A DNA stretch of 64,000 bases from Brevibacillus invocatus. GTDB taxonomy: Bacteria; Bacillota; Bacilli; Brevibacillales; Brevibacillaceae. The position numbers and the translations under genes are program-made. Within the stretch, counting starts at the first letter, position 1. Each line of letters starts with the position of its first letter. The notes beneath the pieces were generated by a model that was given only the letters and a program-made list of their open reading frames with translations, was not told the origin of the DNA and did not search any database. The stretch covers positions 1 to 64,000 of the forward strand of contig NZ_RHHR01000001.1 in the NCBI RefSeq assembly GCF_003710915.1. Direction: 5' to 3'. This document shows positions 23,674 to 33,089 of the stretch, one piece after another.

Positions 23674-25716
23674 TTATTTATACACAATGTAGTTTCCATT
23701 GACATACACGATTTGATAGCCGGAACGATCCATGACAAAGCGCAGCGGAATCGTCGGGATGTTGTTTTTCAGTTGAACGGCAGTAGGCAATGTAATGTTT
23801 TGATTGTTCACAGTCGCCACATTGGAGCCTACTTTAAACTGCATGGTGGTATTTCCGCTTACGATGCGAGCTGATGTGTTGTTCCAAGTCACAGACAGAC
23901 CCAGTCCATCGCGGTAGAAGGAAGCTGGCATCAGCGTATGTCCATTGACCGTATACGGTGCCACCGCCAATGCAGTCGTCTTGCCGTCTTTCGTAAAGGA
24001 CGCCACATTTGCTTTAAATCCTACTCCATTCAGAGCCACGATGTTAATGGGACGCGCAAACAGCAACCCTTGCTCCTCAGAGGTGTATACCGAAATGCTG
24101 TACACACCGGTCGTCGCTGGATTCACAATACTTGCAGACTCCAGAACATTCACATTTACAGCTGTCTTTGCCGGAATATCCTGTGCTGGGAAGATGACCA
24201 GGTTTTGTCCACGTACGCCAACGTAATTGGCTGCCACGCCATTCACCGTCACAGCATTTTGCGGGATGTAAGCAGGTACGCGGAAACCGGCAGGCATGAC
24301 GACCTCAATGAAGTCTTTTCCTTTGGTTAACGGCAGGCCCAATCCCTTGATTCCTACTTGCAGACCAGCAGGCGTAGAAGCGGTCGCTCTGGTCAGTGCG
24401 ATGGTTGCAGTCGTGTTGTCCACTACCGCTGGTGGAACTACGCTAGCATTACCTACCTCGAACTTTTTGGAGCGATAGGTTTTGCCATCCACCTTGACGA
24501 CCATTTCGTAAGAACCTGCTGTACGCGGGTTGATCAGGTACGCTTCATGAGCAAATTTGATGGTAAGAGAGTTCGTGCTGGAAAAACCGCTTGGCGTGCG
24601 GAAGGAGACTCTGTTTCCATTTACAGCAAGGCCGGATACCTGATCTCCATTCACGGTTACGTTGTAGCTGGAAATGACCGGCGGAACCATCTCGATGCTC
24701 GGGAATTCTACCGAGATATCTGTACCCGAATAGAGCTTGGTGGATAGATCCAGATCCATCGTATAGCTTGTGCGTGCTCCGGCACTGCGGTCGGACAGCG
24801 CGACATCAAACGTTGCGGAGGAGCTGGAAGAGGAGGAAGAATCCTTGATCTCAAAGGTTTCCGATCTGTATGTCTTTTTGTCGTACTCTACTTCATACGT
24901 GTAAGATTTGCCAGCGGAAGACGGGTTCTCGATGCCAGCAGAAGAGGAGAACTCCAGCTTCAGCTTTTTGTCGCCGTCTACATCTTCTGGGATTTCAATT
25001 CTCAGAATCGTGTTGCTTGATATGGATACGCTCTCCGCTCTTTCTCCATTCACTTTCACATCCGAGCGACTGATGCTCTTCGGCAGCATATCCTTGGCCG
25101 GCATGGTCACGTAGATGTATTTGCCTTCTTTTAGGGCGGAGCTTAGATTGAATTGTCCGAGTGTTACGGATGTGTTGTCTCCAGCTGTTGTTTTGCCGAG
25201 GGACACGTCAAAACGGCTGCTGCTACTACTGCTACTCGACGACTTTCCAATCGTGATTTCTTCGGTATCGCCTTTGGACTCACTCGAAGTGACGATGGTG
25301 ATATCGTAATCGCCTTTGCTCTTCGGATTGGTGACGTAGTCGATGGTCAGAACCAGTACAGTGTTCTTGCTGATCCTTTCACCCAGCTCGATCGTCACAT
25401 TACGACCACTTACGCTTACATCGTCGATCTCAATTTCATCCCCGTCATCATTTTCCAGGGATACGTCCCGCGTTCTCAGATTCTTGTCCACTGTAAACCC
25501 AGAAGGGAATCTTACGGTGATTTCATCGCCGGACGAGAGTGCTTTTTCAATTTCAAATTCAAACGTATATTCAGTTTCTTCTTCGGTATCCGTATCGTCA
25601 GCCGATACATCTTCAATTTCAAGAGCATACGCGGCTTGGGGCAACACTACGATTGGACTGGCAAGTACAGATGTTGCCAGCAGTACAGACATTCCAGTTT
25701 TTAAGCTTTTGCGCAA
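23674..25716 (-). CDS. secreted repeat protein with C-terminal copper amine oxidase N-terminal-like domain
   Basis: This 680-residue protein has a Sec signal peptide (about 1-31, ends QAAYA). It then has four divergent repeats of about 120-130 residues, each ending in a pattern like INP-x-x-x-G-x-Y; the first three are followed or separated by Ser-rich linkers (SSSSSSSSS near 157-165 and again near 293-300). The C-terminal 110 residues (GVGFKANVASF to the end) look like the copper amine oxidase N-terminal-like domain common in Paenibacillaceae surface proteins (LPTAVQLKNNIPTIPLRFV). It is probably wall-associated; function unknown. There is no LPXTG or S-layer anchor. Two Ser linkers make it unlike its neighbours, suggesting a lineage-specific gene. 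Confidence 0.85.
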   Translation of the reverse strand: MRKSLKTGMSVLLATSVLASPIVVLPQAAYALEIEDVSADDTDTEEETEYTFEFEIEKALSSGDEITVRFPSGFTVDKNLRTRDVSLENDDGDEIEIDDVSVSGRNVTIELGERISKNTVLVLTIDYVTNPKSKGDYDITIVTSSESKGDTEEITIGKSSSSSSSSSRFDVSLGKTTAGDNTSVTLGQFNLSSALKEGKYIYVTMPAKDMLPKSISRSDVKVNGERAESVSISSNTILRIEIPEDVDGDKKLKLEFSSSAGIENPSSAGKSYTYEVEYDKKTYRSETFEIKDSSSSSSSSATFDVALSDRSAGARTSYTMDLDLSTKLYSGTDISVEFPSIEMVPPVISSYNVTVNGDQVSGLAVNGNRVSFRTPSGFSSTNSLTIKFAHEAYLINPRTAGSYEMVVKVDGKTYRSKKFEVGNASVVPPAVVDNTTATIALTRATASTPAGLQVGIKGLGLPLTKGKDFIEVVMPAGFRVPAYIPQNAVTVNGVAANYVGVRGQNLVIFPAQDIPAKTAVNVNVLESASIVNPATTGVYSISVYTSEEQGLLFARPINIVALNGVGFKANVASFTKDGKTTALAVAPYTVNGHTLMPASFYRDGLGLSVTWNNTSARIVSGNTTMQFKVGSNVATVNNQNITLPTAVQLKNNIPTIPLRFVMDRSGYQIVYVNGNYIVYK

Positions 25717-25817
25717 GATAAACGCCTCCTTTTCCCTGCAATCTCCACTATGATAAAGAAAAGCTTGCGGGAAAGGGTTACAGACTGGTAACGAATGGGG
25801 AATCGGAGAAAATCAGG

Positions 25818-27599
25818 TCATTTTACCCACATTTTCGCAAAGTCCCCCCATCCAAAGGAGTCCATCGTCACACCTTGCAGGGCAGGATGAACATTGTCCG
25901 TTCGCTTGATATGGACATGAAACAAAAGCCACAGCTCTTCGTTCATTTTATCCTCGATCAGGGCAAGTGCCTGCATCCGTTTCTCTCGATCTGGCAGGCG
26001 AAGCACTTGGGACAAGCTCCGCTCGACAAAATCCCGTTGTTCATCACCCATAAAGCGGTGGACCATCGTGCAGGTATTCTTATAGACCTCGAATAAGCCC
26101 AATTCAACATCTCTTTGCAGAACTTCCCCCATCATCACCATATCGGCCTCCTCAACCATCCGATTGGTTGGAGACAGGTACTCTTCCTTTCTTAATACTT
26201 CAATCTTGATCTGCAGACCGATCTGTCGACAACGTTCCTGCACCCATCTAGCCTCCAGCATATGCGTATAGCCCTCGCTGACAAAAAAGGTGAGCATCTC
26301 TCCTTGATAGGCGCTCTTTTTCAGCCAGGCTGCGGCATCCTCCAATGAGGTCGATGCAAAGTTCATGGTCTTGCTCTTCTCCGGCAAAAAGCTGCTTGCC
26401 GGTGAGTATTCCTTTTCCTGGTGCGCCTGATTATCTGCTATAAACTGTTTGCGATCCATCATCAGACGCATGGCCTTGCGAAAAGCATAGTCATGCTGAA
26501 CACCCGGACGCCGGAAATTGAAGCCCAGGTAATAACAGCCTACCTCCTGATACTCCACACCTTCTCTCCTGCCCAACGAACTGGCAGATGAACCGATTTC
26601 TTCGGGAAGCAGATACCGTTTGTGGGGATAGGACGATTCGGGTACTATCCAAATCTCCACGCGATCCAATAAGGCTCTCTCCCGGTAGTAGTCTTCAAAG
26701 GCTTCCAGAACCAGTCTCTCACTGGTAAATTCGGCCATCCGAAACGGTCCTGTACCGATCATGGAGCGTTCCGAGAAAGGGACATCATGCGGCAGGATGG
26801 ACATCGCAATCGAACCTGCCAGATGTAGAAAAAAACCGTTGGGCTGGCTCAGGTGAAAAGTGATTTTCCTGTCATGATGCTGCTCCATTCGGACCACATC
26901 CTCCATCTGCCAGCGATAGGGCGAGTCCTGCTGTTGCAACCGTTCCACGGTATAGACAACATCCTTGACTGTAAGCAGACGGCCGTGATGAAAGCGAACC
27001 CCTTTTCGCAGGTAAAAGGTCCAGGTGTCCATCTCCTCATTGCACTCCCAAGCGTGAGCGAGTTGAGGAATGAATTGCTGTTTCTCCACGTCAAATTCGA
27101 TCAACCGATGACAGATTTGCTGGACAAAATGGCTCTCAGCCGCTACCGCAACGAAGATCGGGTCCAGCGTACTGAATGCTCGGGATCTTGGAATCCGCAG
27201 TACGTCCGTACTCACCTGCTCTGTCTCTTCTGCAATGAAACCAAACTGATTGTTCCATACATCCTGGAGCATTCGTTTGGCTTGTGCGGGCAGACGTTGA
27301 TGGCTGATCAATTCGATGGCTTCTCCCACTTTTCCATCCGTCAGCAAGCGTCGAAAATGTGCGATCAAAAAATCAGTGGTATCGCACAAAATCGTGAGTG
27401 TGGAATGGTTACCGCGCCCCACGCCTGCCTTCCACCTGAGCAAGCCCTCTTTTTCCCACTTACGCAGAATCAATTTCACGTTGCGGGGAGTACAGCAAAG
27501 CAGCTGGGACAACTCTTCAATCCCAACAACCTGCTCATGTCCGCGCTCCCAATCGGTAAGACCCAATAACATTTGCATGAAATGCTCGTGGCTTTTCAT
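25818..27599 (-). CDS. SgrR-like regulator: HTH fused to solute-binding domain
   Basis: The 593-residue protein starts with a winged-helix region (about 15-110, including VGIEELSQLLCCTPRNVKLI and WKAGVGRGNHSTL) and continues with an extracellular-type solute-binding fold (SBP family 5) but no signal peptide. Segments are FVAVAAESHFVQQICHRLIEF, WTFYLRKGVRFHHGRLLTVKDV and FLHLAGSIAMSILP. This is the architecture of E. coli SgrR, which responds to sugar-phosphate stress. It is divergent from an MFS exporter with 100 bp between, like SgrR next to SetA. It probably regulates that gene; the ligand is unknown. Confidence 0.88.
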   Translation of the reverse strand: MKSHEHFMQMLLGLTDWERGHEQVVGIEELSQLLCCTPRNVKLILRKWEKEGLLRWKAGVGRGNHSTLTILCDTTDFLIAHFRRLLTDGKVGEAIELISHQRLPAQAKRMLQDVWNNQFGFIAEETEQVSTDVLRIPRSRAFSTLDPIFVAVAAESHFVQQICHRLIEFDVEKQQFIPQLAHAWECNEEMDTWTFYLRKGVRFHHGRLLTVKDVVYTVERLQQQDSPYRWQMEDVVRMEQHHDRKITFHLSQPNGFFLHLAGSIAMSILPHDVPFSERSMIGTGPFRMAEFTSERLVLEAFEDYYRERALLDRVEIWIVPESSYPHKRYLLPEEIGSSASSLGRREGVEYQEVGCYYLGFNFRRPGVQHDYAFRKAMRLMMDRKQFIADNQAHQEKEYSPASSFLPEKSKTMNFASTSLEDAAAWLKKSAYQGEMLTFFVSEGYTHMLEARWVQERCRQIGLQIKIEVLRKEEYLSPTNRMVEEADMVMMGEVLQRDVELGLFEVYKNTCTMVHRFMGDEQRDFVERSLSQVLRLPDREKRMQALALIEDKMNEELWLLFHVHIKRTDNVHPALQGVTMDSFGWGDFAKMWVK

Positions 27600-27705
27600 T
27601 TTCCTGATCCGCCCTTTTAAAAGATGAAATTACTCATGTGAACTTACACTTTTTCTTCCTCTTTTATTCCGTAAAAATGATACCAAAGAGAAAGGAGAAA
27701 TGCAC

Positions 27706-28986
27706 ATGGGCTTTTTTCAACTGCATCCCAATATCCGCATCCGCATTGTCACTTCTTTTTTGACCCGAGTGGTGGGTACGATGATCTTTCCGTTTATGGC
27801 GATTTATTTTTCCGACAAGCTCGGGCAGGCTTTGGCGGGTTTTCTATTATTTATGTCGATCATTGCGCAGATTCTGACGAGCTTTTACGGCGGGTATATC
27901 GCCGATCGCTGGGGAAGAAAAAAGGTGTTGGTTTACGGGCAATTGATTCAATGTGGCGCGTTCTCAATCATGGCGCTCGCCAACTCGCCACTCCTGGACT
28001 CTGCCTGGCTGACATTTGCCATGATGCTTGTACAGAGTGCGAGCAATGGCTTGATCAACCCTGCTGCTGACGCCATGCTGATCGATGTCAGCACCAAAGA
28101 AAATCGGACCTTCATGTACAGCATCAGTTACTGGGCATCCAACCTGTCGATTGCCATCGGCTCTGTCTTTGGCGGACTGTATTTCGCCACCCATCGCTTT
28201 GAATTGCTGCTGATCCTCACGTTAATCGGTGTATTTACATGGGCGCTTACCCAATTCTTCATGCAGGAATCCTATCAGCCATCCTGCTCACAGCGCGAGC
28301 TACCCAAGGGCAGCAGGCTACTTTCTGATCTGGTGGTCAGCTACAGGCAGGTGTTGAGGGATCGCCGATTTTTGCTTTATTCGCTGGGAGGCCTCTTCAT
28401 CTTTGCCCTAGAATTTCAAACCTCCAACTACATCGCTGTCCGTCTGTCCCAGGAATTTATTCCACAAACGCTGCATCTGTTTGACTGGTTTTCTATCCAG
28501 ATCACAGGCATCAAGGTATTCAGCCTCATCCAATTGGAAAATACGTTGCTCGTTGTAGGGTTGTCCTTATTCGTCACTCGGTTGATCGGCAAGGCACGCC
28601 CTGCGACTGCCATGTATCTGGGCGCACTGCTCTATATTGGCGGCTATGCGATCACGACCTACAGCAATACGCTTTGGGTCATTATTCTCACCATGTTCCT
28701 GGCAACCGTAGGGGAGCTGATGCACATCCCGACGCGTCAAACCTATCTGGCCGAGATTGTTCGCGACGATGCCCGCAGCTCGTATATGGCCGTCAATGGC
28801 CTCGTTCTGCAAGGAGCCAAGTTGAGTGGTGCGATTGGAATCAGCCTGGGTGCAATTCTCCCCTCGTACGCGATGGCGCTCTTGTTTGCAGGCTTGGGGG
28901 TATGTGGTCTCTTGCTCGTCCGAATCGTCGTTCGTGAGCTGGAGCAGTCTGGTCACACTACCTCGGCACCTGCTCTGCATGGATAA
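27706..28986 (+). CDS. MFS transporter, probable exporter
   Basis: This major facilitator protein of 426 residues has twelve predicted membrane segments. Motif A is GGYIADRWGRKKVLVYGQ between TM2 and TM3, and LTRVVGTMIFPFMAIYFSDKLG lies in TM1. The start at 27706 is preferred over 27700 because GGAG is 8 nt before it rather than 2. It is divergent from the SgrR-like regulator, which probably controls it. Substrate is unknown; export of a sugar or drug is the usual guess for such pairs. Confidence 0.88.
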   Translation: MGFFQLHPNIRIRIVTSFLTRVVGTMIFPFMAIYFSDKLGQALAGFLLFMSIIAQILTSFYGGYIADRWGRKKVLVYGQLIQCGAFSIMALANSPLLDSAWLTFAMMLVQSASNGLINPAADAMLIDVSTKENRTFMYSISYWASNLSIAIGSVFGGLYFATHRFELLLILTLIGVFTWALTQFFMQESYQPSCSQRELPKGSRLLSDLVVSYRQVLRDRRFLLYSLGGLFIFALEFQTSNYIAVRLSQEFIPQTLHLFDWFSIQITGIKVFSLIQLENTLLVVGLSLFVTRLIGKARPATAMYLGALLYIGGYAITTYSNTLWVIILTMFLATVGELMHIPTRQTYLAEIVRDDARSSYMAVNGLVLQGAKLSGAIGISLGAILPSYAMALLFAGLGVCGLLLVRIVVRELEQSGHTTSAPALHG

Positions 28987-29001
28987 AAGGTTCCCTATAT
29001 A

Positions 29002-29040
29002 AAGAAGAAGCTGCCCTTACACGTTGGCAGCTTCTTCTAT
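29002..29040. terminator. bidirectional terminator between MFS gene and membrane protein gene
   Basis: AAGAAGCTGCC pairs with GGCAGCTTCTT across a 10-nt loop, between two convergent genes. Confidence 0.85.
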
Positions 29041-29056
29041 CTTCCATTCCATGTTA

Positions 29057-31189
29057 TTAATGCTCAGACAGGCTTTCCAGTATGGCGTCTCCTTTTTTGC
29101 CGACCTTCACAAAAGCAAACCTGGCATTCCTTTCTACCTCCAGACCGGTGCCCTCCGGAACAAAGTAGCTTTCGATTCCGTATTCGACCCTTTCCCGGCC
29201 CAGAGTCGTACCATTGATTACCACATCCTCAGGCATGGCCTGGTATTCCTTGTTCCAGACGCCATTCAGCTCGTAATAGCCGCTGAAACCGTACAAATCA
29301 TCTTGTTGCTTTCTCAAGACGACTCGTATCTTCTCGCCATGTGCTACATCGTGCTCACCCAAATTGGATATGGTGTAGCTCAGTCGGACGTAATCCCCTT
29401 GCAGCAGGGAACGAGGATCGACTGGCTGCAGCTCCAGCTTGACGAGTGTGCCTTCTGCCAAAATGGTTTCACTGCTCCAGACCTGATAACCCAGTATAGC
29501 CAATTGAAGTACGATGACAGGCAGAAGCACCAGCTGTTTGGCAGCAAAAATGGCTGAACTGCCAGTTGACCCGTCGAATTTACTCCGTCGATCCAGCCAG
29601 TAGCTGACTGCAAAGAAGACGACGCTCAACAACAGCAGACTGAAAGACTTGTGCAAAAGACTCCAGAAAAAGTCGTAGTATTTCATGACGATAAAAGCAA
29701 ACCAGAACCCGAGTGAGATGCCGAATTCCCATCGGCTCCCGCGATGCAACGTCCAGTACACCAAAAACGTGCTAAGTGCGAAAAAGCCGAGATTGACGAC
29801 CACCGTAAAGCTCGTATTGAACGTCGATTCCGTCAGGATCAGGAGGAAAAGCATCGCGTAGCATAGCGAACTGTTGCGCAAGACCGGAGAATGCCGCAAA
29901 AAGAAGTACATCGCCATCTGAAAAAGGAAAAACAGCAGCAAGATCCATTCATTTTCGATACGATCGATCAGTTTGATGTACAAGACGACAAGGAAAGTCA
30001 ATTGCGACAATAATCTTCCAGGTATGCTTGGCCGGATGATCCAAATCACGACGACCATCAGCAAAAAGAGCATCCACAACCAATTGTCCAAGTATAGTGC
30101 TGAGGAGGCGCCGAGCAGGTACCCCATCATCAGCAGCGTGTAGCGAATCGTAGGATTCATCTCCATGTAGAACACTACAGGCATCAAAAAGCCTAGGATA
30201 GCCAGGAAAAAGACCGCATATCCCACGTCGTCCTCGATCATCAGAAAAAGCAGTCCCGTAATCGAGGCAGAAGCAATGAGCGAAGCCACCGTAGTGACCA
30301 GTACCATAAATGCTTCCTGAATGATGCGAATCCATAATTTATCCTGATGACTCGACGCTTTTTTCAGCCATTTCGCAGCCTCCACAGCCCCCCATACCAG
30401 AGCAGCTGCTGCCAACAGGCTCAAGACCAGGAATCCTTCCGAGAAGTACTCCGCCATATACCAAAAGAAATTCGCCAGTAAAAACAAGGCAAGAAATGCT
30501 GACGTAGCAATCAGCAAACCCCGGCTAGGCATCCATTTCAAAAAGGCAAAAAACAGGAGTGCTCCGACCAGCATGTAGAGAAGCTCTGGAAAGGGACCGT
30601 AGACATCTACAAAGGAAGAGGCAAATAGCGCCACGGAAAAAACAGAGAATGACAAATAGCGTATTGCCGAAGACTGCAGGCGATTGGTGGAAGTAAGCCA
30701 GAACATCATGAGATTCAGCAGCGCGATGATCCAGAAGACCATATACCACCACTCATCGGTGCGTACAACCTGAACCACGGAAGGATCGAGAAAGAACCAG
30801 AGCGCCAGATGTGCAAGTACATAGCTCAGAACGTAAAAGGGCTGATATCGCGTCAAAAAGGCAAACAGGATACTTGGCAAGAACCAGACCACAAAAAGCA
30901 TGTAGCTATCTGCGTGGGAATTGTAGATTTGCCCAAGTAAGGCAATGCTGACCCCGAATGAAAGACAGCCCGCTAGCAACAGCCAGTTACTGATAAACGG
31001 TTGCCTTTTTAACAGCAGGGCCACCAGGTACGAAGCCAGATAAAAAAGCACCATCACAGATATGCTAATCCCAATCTTTCCCCAACGTTCCAAGGCAGGC
31101 CAATTCGATGCAAAAAAATACAAGAGAGCAGAGAGCAATAGAGAAATCCCTAACAAATATCCAAGTCGTACGACATTGACATTATTCAT
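29057..31189 (-). CDS. DUF2157-DUF4401-GDYXXLXY multi-domain membrane protein
   Basis: This 710-residue integral membrane protein has about twenty hydrophobic segments. The N-terminus resembles DUF2157 (YLLGISLLLSALLYFFASNW), the middle resembles DUF4401, and the C-terminal 150 residues carry a membrane helix and an external domain with LLQGDYVRLSYTIS, the GDYXXLXY motif. In many bacteria these parts are separate neighbouring proteins; here they are one chain. No function is known. It stands alone between convergent and divergent units. Confidence 0.85.
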   Translation of the reverse strand: MNNVNVVRLGYLLGISLLLSALLYFFASNWPALERWGKIGISISVMVLFYLASYLVALLLKRQPFISNWLLLAGCLSFGVSIALLGQIYNSHADSYMLFVVWFLPSILFAFLTRYQPFYVLSYVLAHLALWFFLDPSVVQVVRTDEWWYMVFWIIALLNLMMFWLTSTNRLQSSAIRYLSFSVFSVALFASSFVDVYGPFPELLYMLVGALLFFAFLKWMPSRGLLIATSAFLALFLLANFFWYMAEYFSEGFLVLSLLAAAALVWGAVEAAKWLKKASSHQDKLWIRIIQEAFMVLVTTVASLIASASITGLLFLMIEDDVGYAVFFLAILGFLMPVVFYMEMNPTIRYTLLMMGYLLGASSALYLDNWLWMLFLLMVVVIWIIRPSIPGRLLSQLTFLVVLYIKLIDRIENEWILLLFFLFQMAMYFFLRHSPVLRNSSLCYAMLFLLILTESTFNTSFTVVVNLGFFALSTFLVYWTLHRGSRWEFGISLGFWFAFIVMKYYDFFWSLLHKSFSLLLLSVVFFAVSYWLDRRSKFDGSTGSSAIFAAKQLVLLPVIVLQLAILGYQVWSSETILAEGTLVKLELQPVDPRSLLQGDYVRLSYTISNLGEHDVAHGEKIRVVLRKQQDDLYGFSGYYELNGVWNKEYQAMPEDVVINGTTLGRERVEYGIESYFVPEGTGLEVERNARFAFVKVGKKGDAILESLSEH

Positions 31190-31292
31190 TTCTTACACAC
31201 CCCTTCTGATCTGTATCCGGGCATCACTATTATATCCTTTTTTTGCCACAAAAAAGAGACTGCTTTTGCAGCCTCTTTGACGAATCGATAGC

Positions 31293-31586
31293 CTAGCCTT
31301 TCAAATAAGCGTCCTCTTCCTTTTCATCGCGAGGTACCGGCACTTCACCAAGCACACTGTACAGGGATGCTGCTTCTTCCTTGCGCGGGTTTTCCTTGAT
31401 GTCTTCGACTTTCACAGTCACGATCTTTTGACCAAAGCGAATCGCCAGCTTATCGCCAATCTTGACGTTGCTGGATGCCTTGGCTGGACGGTCATTGATT
31501 TCCACCCGTGCTTTGTCGCATACCTCTTTGGCTAGCGTACGACGTTTGATCAACCTGGATACCTTCAGATACTTGTCCAATCTCAT
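31293..31586 (-). CDS. rqcP: S4-domain RNA-binding protein RqcP (YabO)
   Basis: This 97-residue protein of the Hsp15/YabO type has an N-terminal S4 domain (MRLDKYLKVSRLIKRRTLAKEV) and an acidic tail. RqcP binds stalled 50S subunits with RqcH and promotes C-terminal alanine tailing in ribosome quality control. The start overlaps the yabN stop by four bases, so the true start is 31586, not the longer reading. Confidence 0.93.
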   Translation of the reverse strand: MRLDKYLKVSRLIKRRTLAKEVCDKARVEINDRPAKASSNVKIGDKLAIRFGQKIVTVKVEDIKENPRKEEAASLYSVLGEVPVPRDEKEEDAYLKG

Positions 31587-33076
31587 TTTCCATCTCCCCC
31601 TCGTTCGTGGTGCTTGGCTTCCTCCCACCACTTGTCCATCTCCTGTAGATCGGTCTCATCAAAAGAGCGACCTGCTTCCTTCAGCTTTGCTTCTATATAG
31701 GAAAAACGGCGTTTGAACTTTTTGTTCGTCATGGCGAGCGCTTCTTCCGGGTCCAGCTTGAGGAAGCGTGCCAGGTTGACCACTGCGAAGAGCAGATCCC
31801 CCAATTCCCCTGCCCGCTCTCCTTCTGAAGCTTCACGCAGCTCGCGGTACTCTTCCTCCACTTTTCCGTAGACGTCCGCCACATCGTCCCAGTCAAAACC
31901 GATCTGGGCCGCCTTTTTCTGGAGCTTGTAAGCGTACATCAGTGCAGGTAGATCGCGCGGGATGCCAGCCAGATGGGATTGGTTGTCCACGTCAATGCCC
32001 TTTGCCGCTTTTTCCTGCGCTTTGATTTCCTGCCAATTGGCCAATGCCTCTGTCGCATCATCCGCGCTTTTTTCACCAAACACATGCGGGTGACGACGCA
32101 CCAGCTTTTCGTTTAACCCGGCGACGACATCGTCTACTGTAAAGTACCCTTCCTCAGCAGCCATCTGAGAATGAAGCATGATCTGCATCAGCAGGTCGCC
32201 CAGCTCCTCGCACATGGCATCCGGGTCTTCATCATCGATCGTCTCCAGGACTTCATACGTCTCTTCAATCAGATTTTTACGGATGCTCTGGTGCGTCTGC
32301 TCGCGGTCCCACGGACATCCGTCCGGACTGCGAAGAATCTCAACAATCTCTTTCAGGTAGGAGAACTGCCGATACGAGATGCGCTCCTCTTTGGTCGGCG
32401 GTACGTAGACCAAAGACAGATTGCCGAAGTGGTCCAGGCGATCCAGCTCATACAAAGGAACGGTCTCGATTCGCTCCTGGCCAGCTACGCCAACCGCTGT
32501 CGCTACAGTCACCTGATAGTCATCCGGCAGGACTTCCATGAGCGTCAGCTTGACATCAGATGCGACAAACGCATCGTATACCTGCGCAATAATCGTGTGC
32601 AGGCCCACAGCGATCTCATGTGCTTTGAGTGCTGTTCCGTCCAGCAGGGAAAAGCCCTCGATCGGGTCTATTTGCAGTCTCGCAAACAAAGGATCGATAA
32701 AGCTTTGTCCCCCGCCGATCTCGATCTGAACACCTCTTGCTTCTCCCTGTTCCAGCAGAAGCTGTACAGTACGCTCTGCCACCAGCGGATGACCAGGTAC
32801 AGCGTAGACAAGATTTCCTTCTGTTTCAGCCGCGGTAAACAGTCTTTCGACGATGTCAGCATACACGTCGGCAAACGACTCGTGCTGTTCATAAACCTCA
32901 TCGAAGGATTCCATCGCGATGCCTTCTGCAGTCAACTGCGTAACCACAGGGTGCTCCTTTGTCCGCAGAAAAAGGTGGCTCGCCTGTGTCAGCTTGCGAT
33001 AAATCCCGTAAGGCAGCTGATCCAGGTCTCCGGCTCCCAAGCCTACTACGGTAATCGTGCTTTTCTTCATGTCCAA
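31583..33076 (-). CDS. yabN: tetrapyrrole methylase-like / MazG nucleoside triphosphate pyrophosphohydrolase
   Basis: This 497-residue fusion has an N-terminal SAM-dependent tetrapyrrole methylase-like domain (about 1-220; VVGLGAGDLDQLPYG, YAVPGHPLVAERT) and two tandem MazG domains with CPWDREQTHQSIRKNLIEETYE and two EELGDLL/GELGDLL metal motifs. It hydrolyses nucleoside triphosphates, a house-cleaning role. The start is TTG at 33076, with GGAG nine nt upstream; ATG 33070 would be 15 nt away. It begins 13 bp after yabM ends. Confidence 0.93.
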   Translation of the reverse strand: MDMKKSTITVVGLGAGDLDQLPYGIYRKLTQASHLFLRTKEHPVVTQLTAEGIAMESFDEVYEQHESFADVYADIVERLFTAAETEGNLVYAVPGHPLVAERTVQLLLEQGEARGVQIEIGGGQSFIDPLFARLQIDPIEGFSLLDGTALKAHEIAVGLHTIIAQVYDAFVASDVKLTLMEVLPDDYQVTVATAVGVAGQERIETVPLYELDRLDHFGNLSLVYVPPTKEERISYRQFSYLKEIVEILRSPDGCPWDREQTHQSIRKNLIEETYEVLETIDDEDPDAMCEELGDLLMQIMLHSQMAAEEGYFTVDDVVAGLNEKLVRRHPHVFGEKSADDATEALANWQEIKAQEKAAKGIDVDNQSHLAGIPRDLPALMYAYKLQKKAAQIGFDWDDVADVYGKVEEEYRELREASEGERAGELGDLLFAVVNLARFLKLDPEEALAMTNKKFKRRFSYIEAKLKEAGRSFDETDLQEMDKWWEEAKHHERGGDGK

Positions 33077-33089
33077 TCGTCACATCTCC

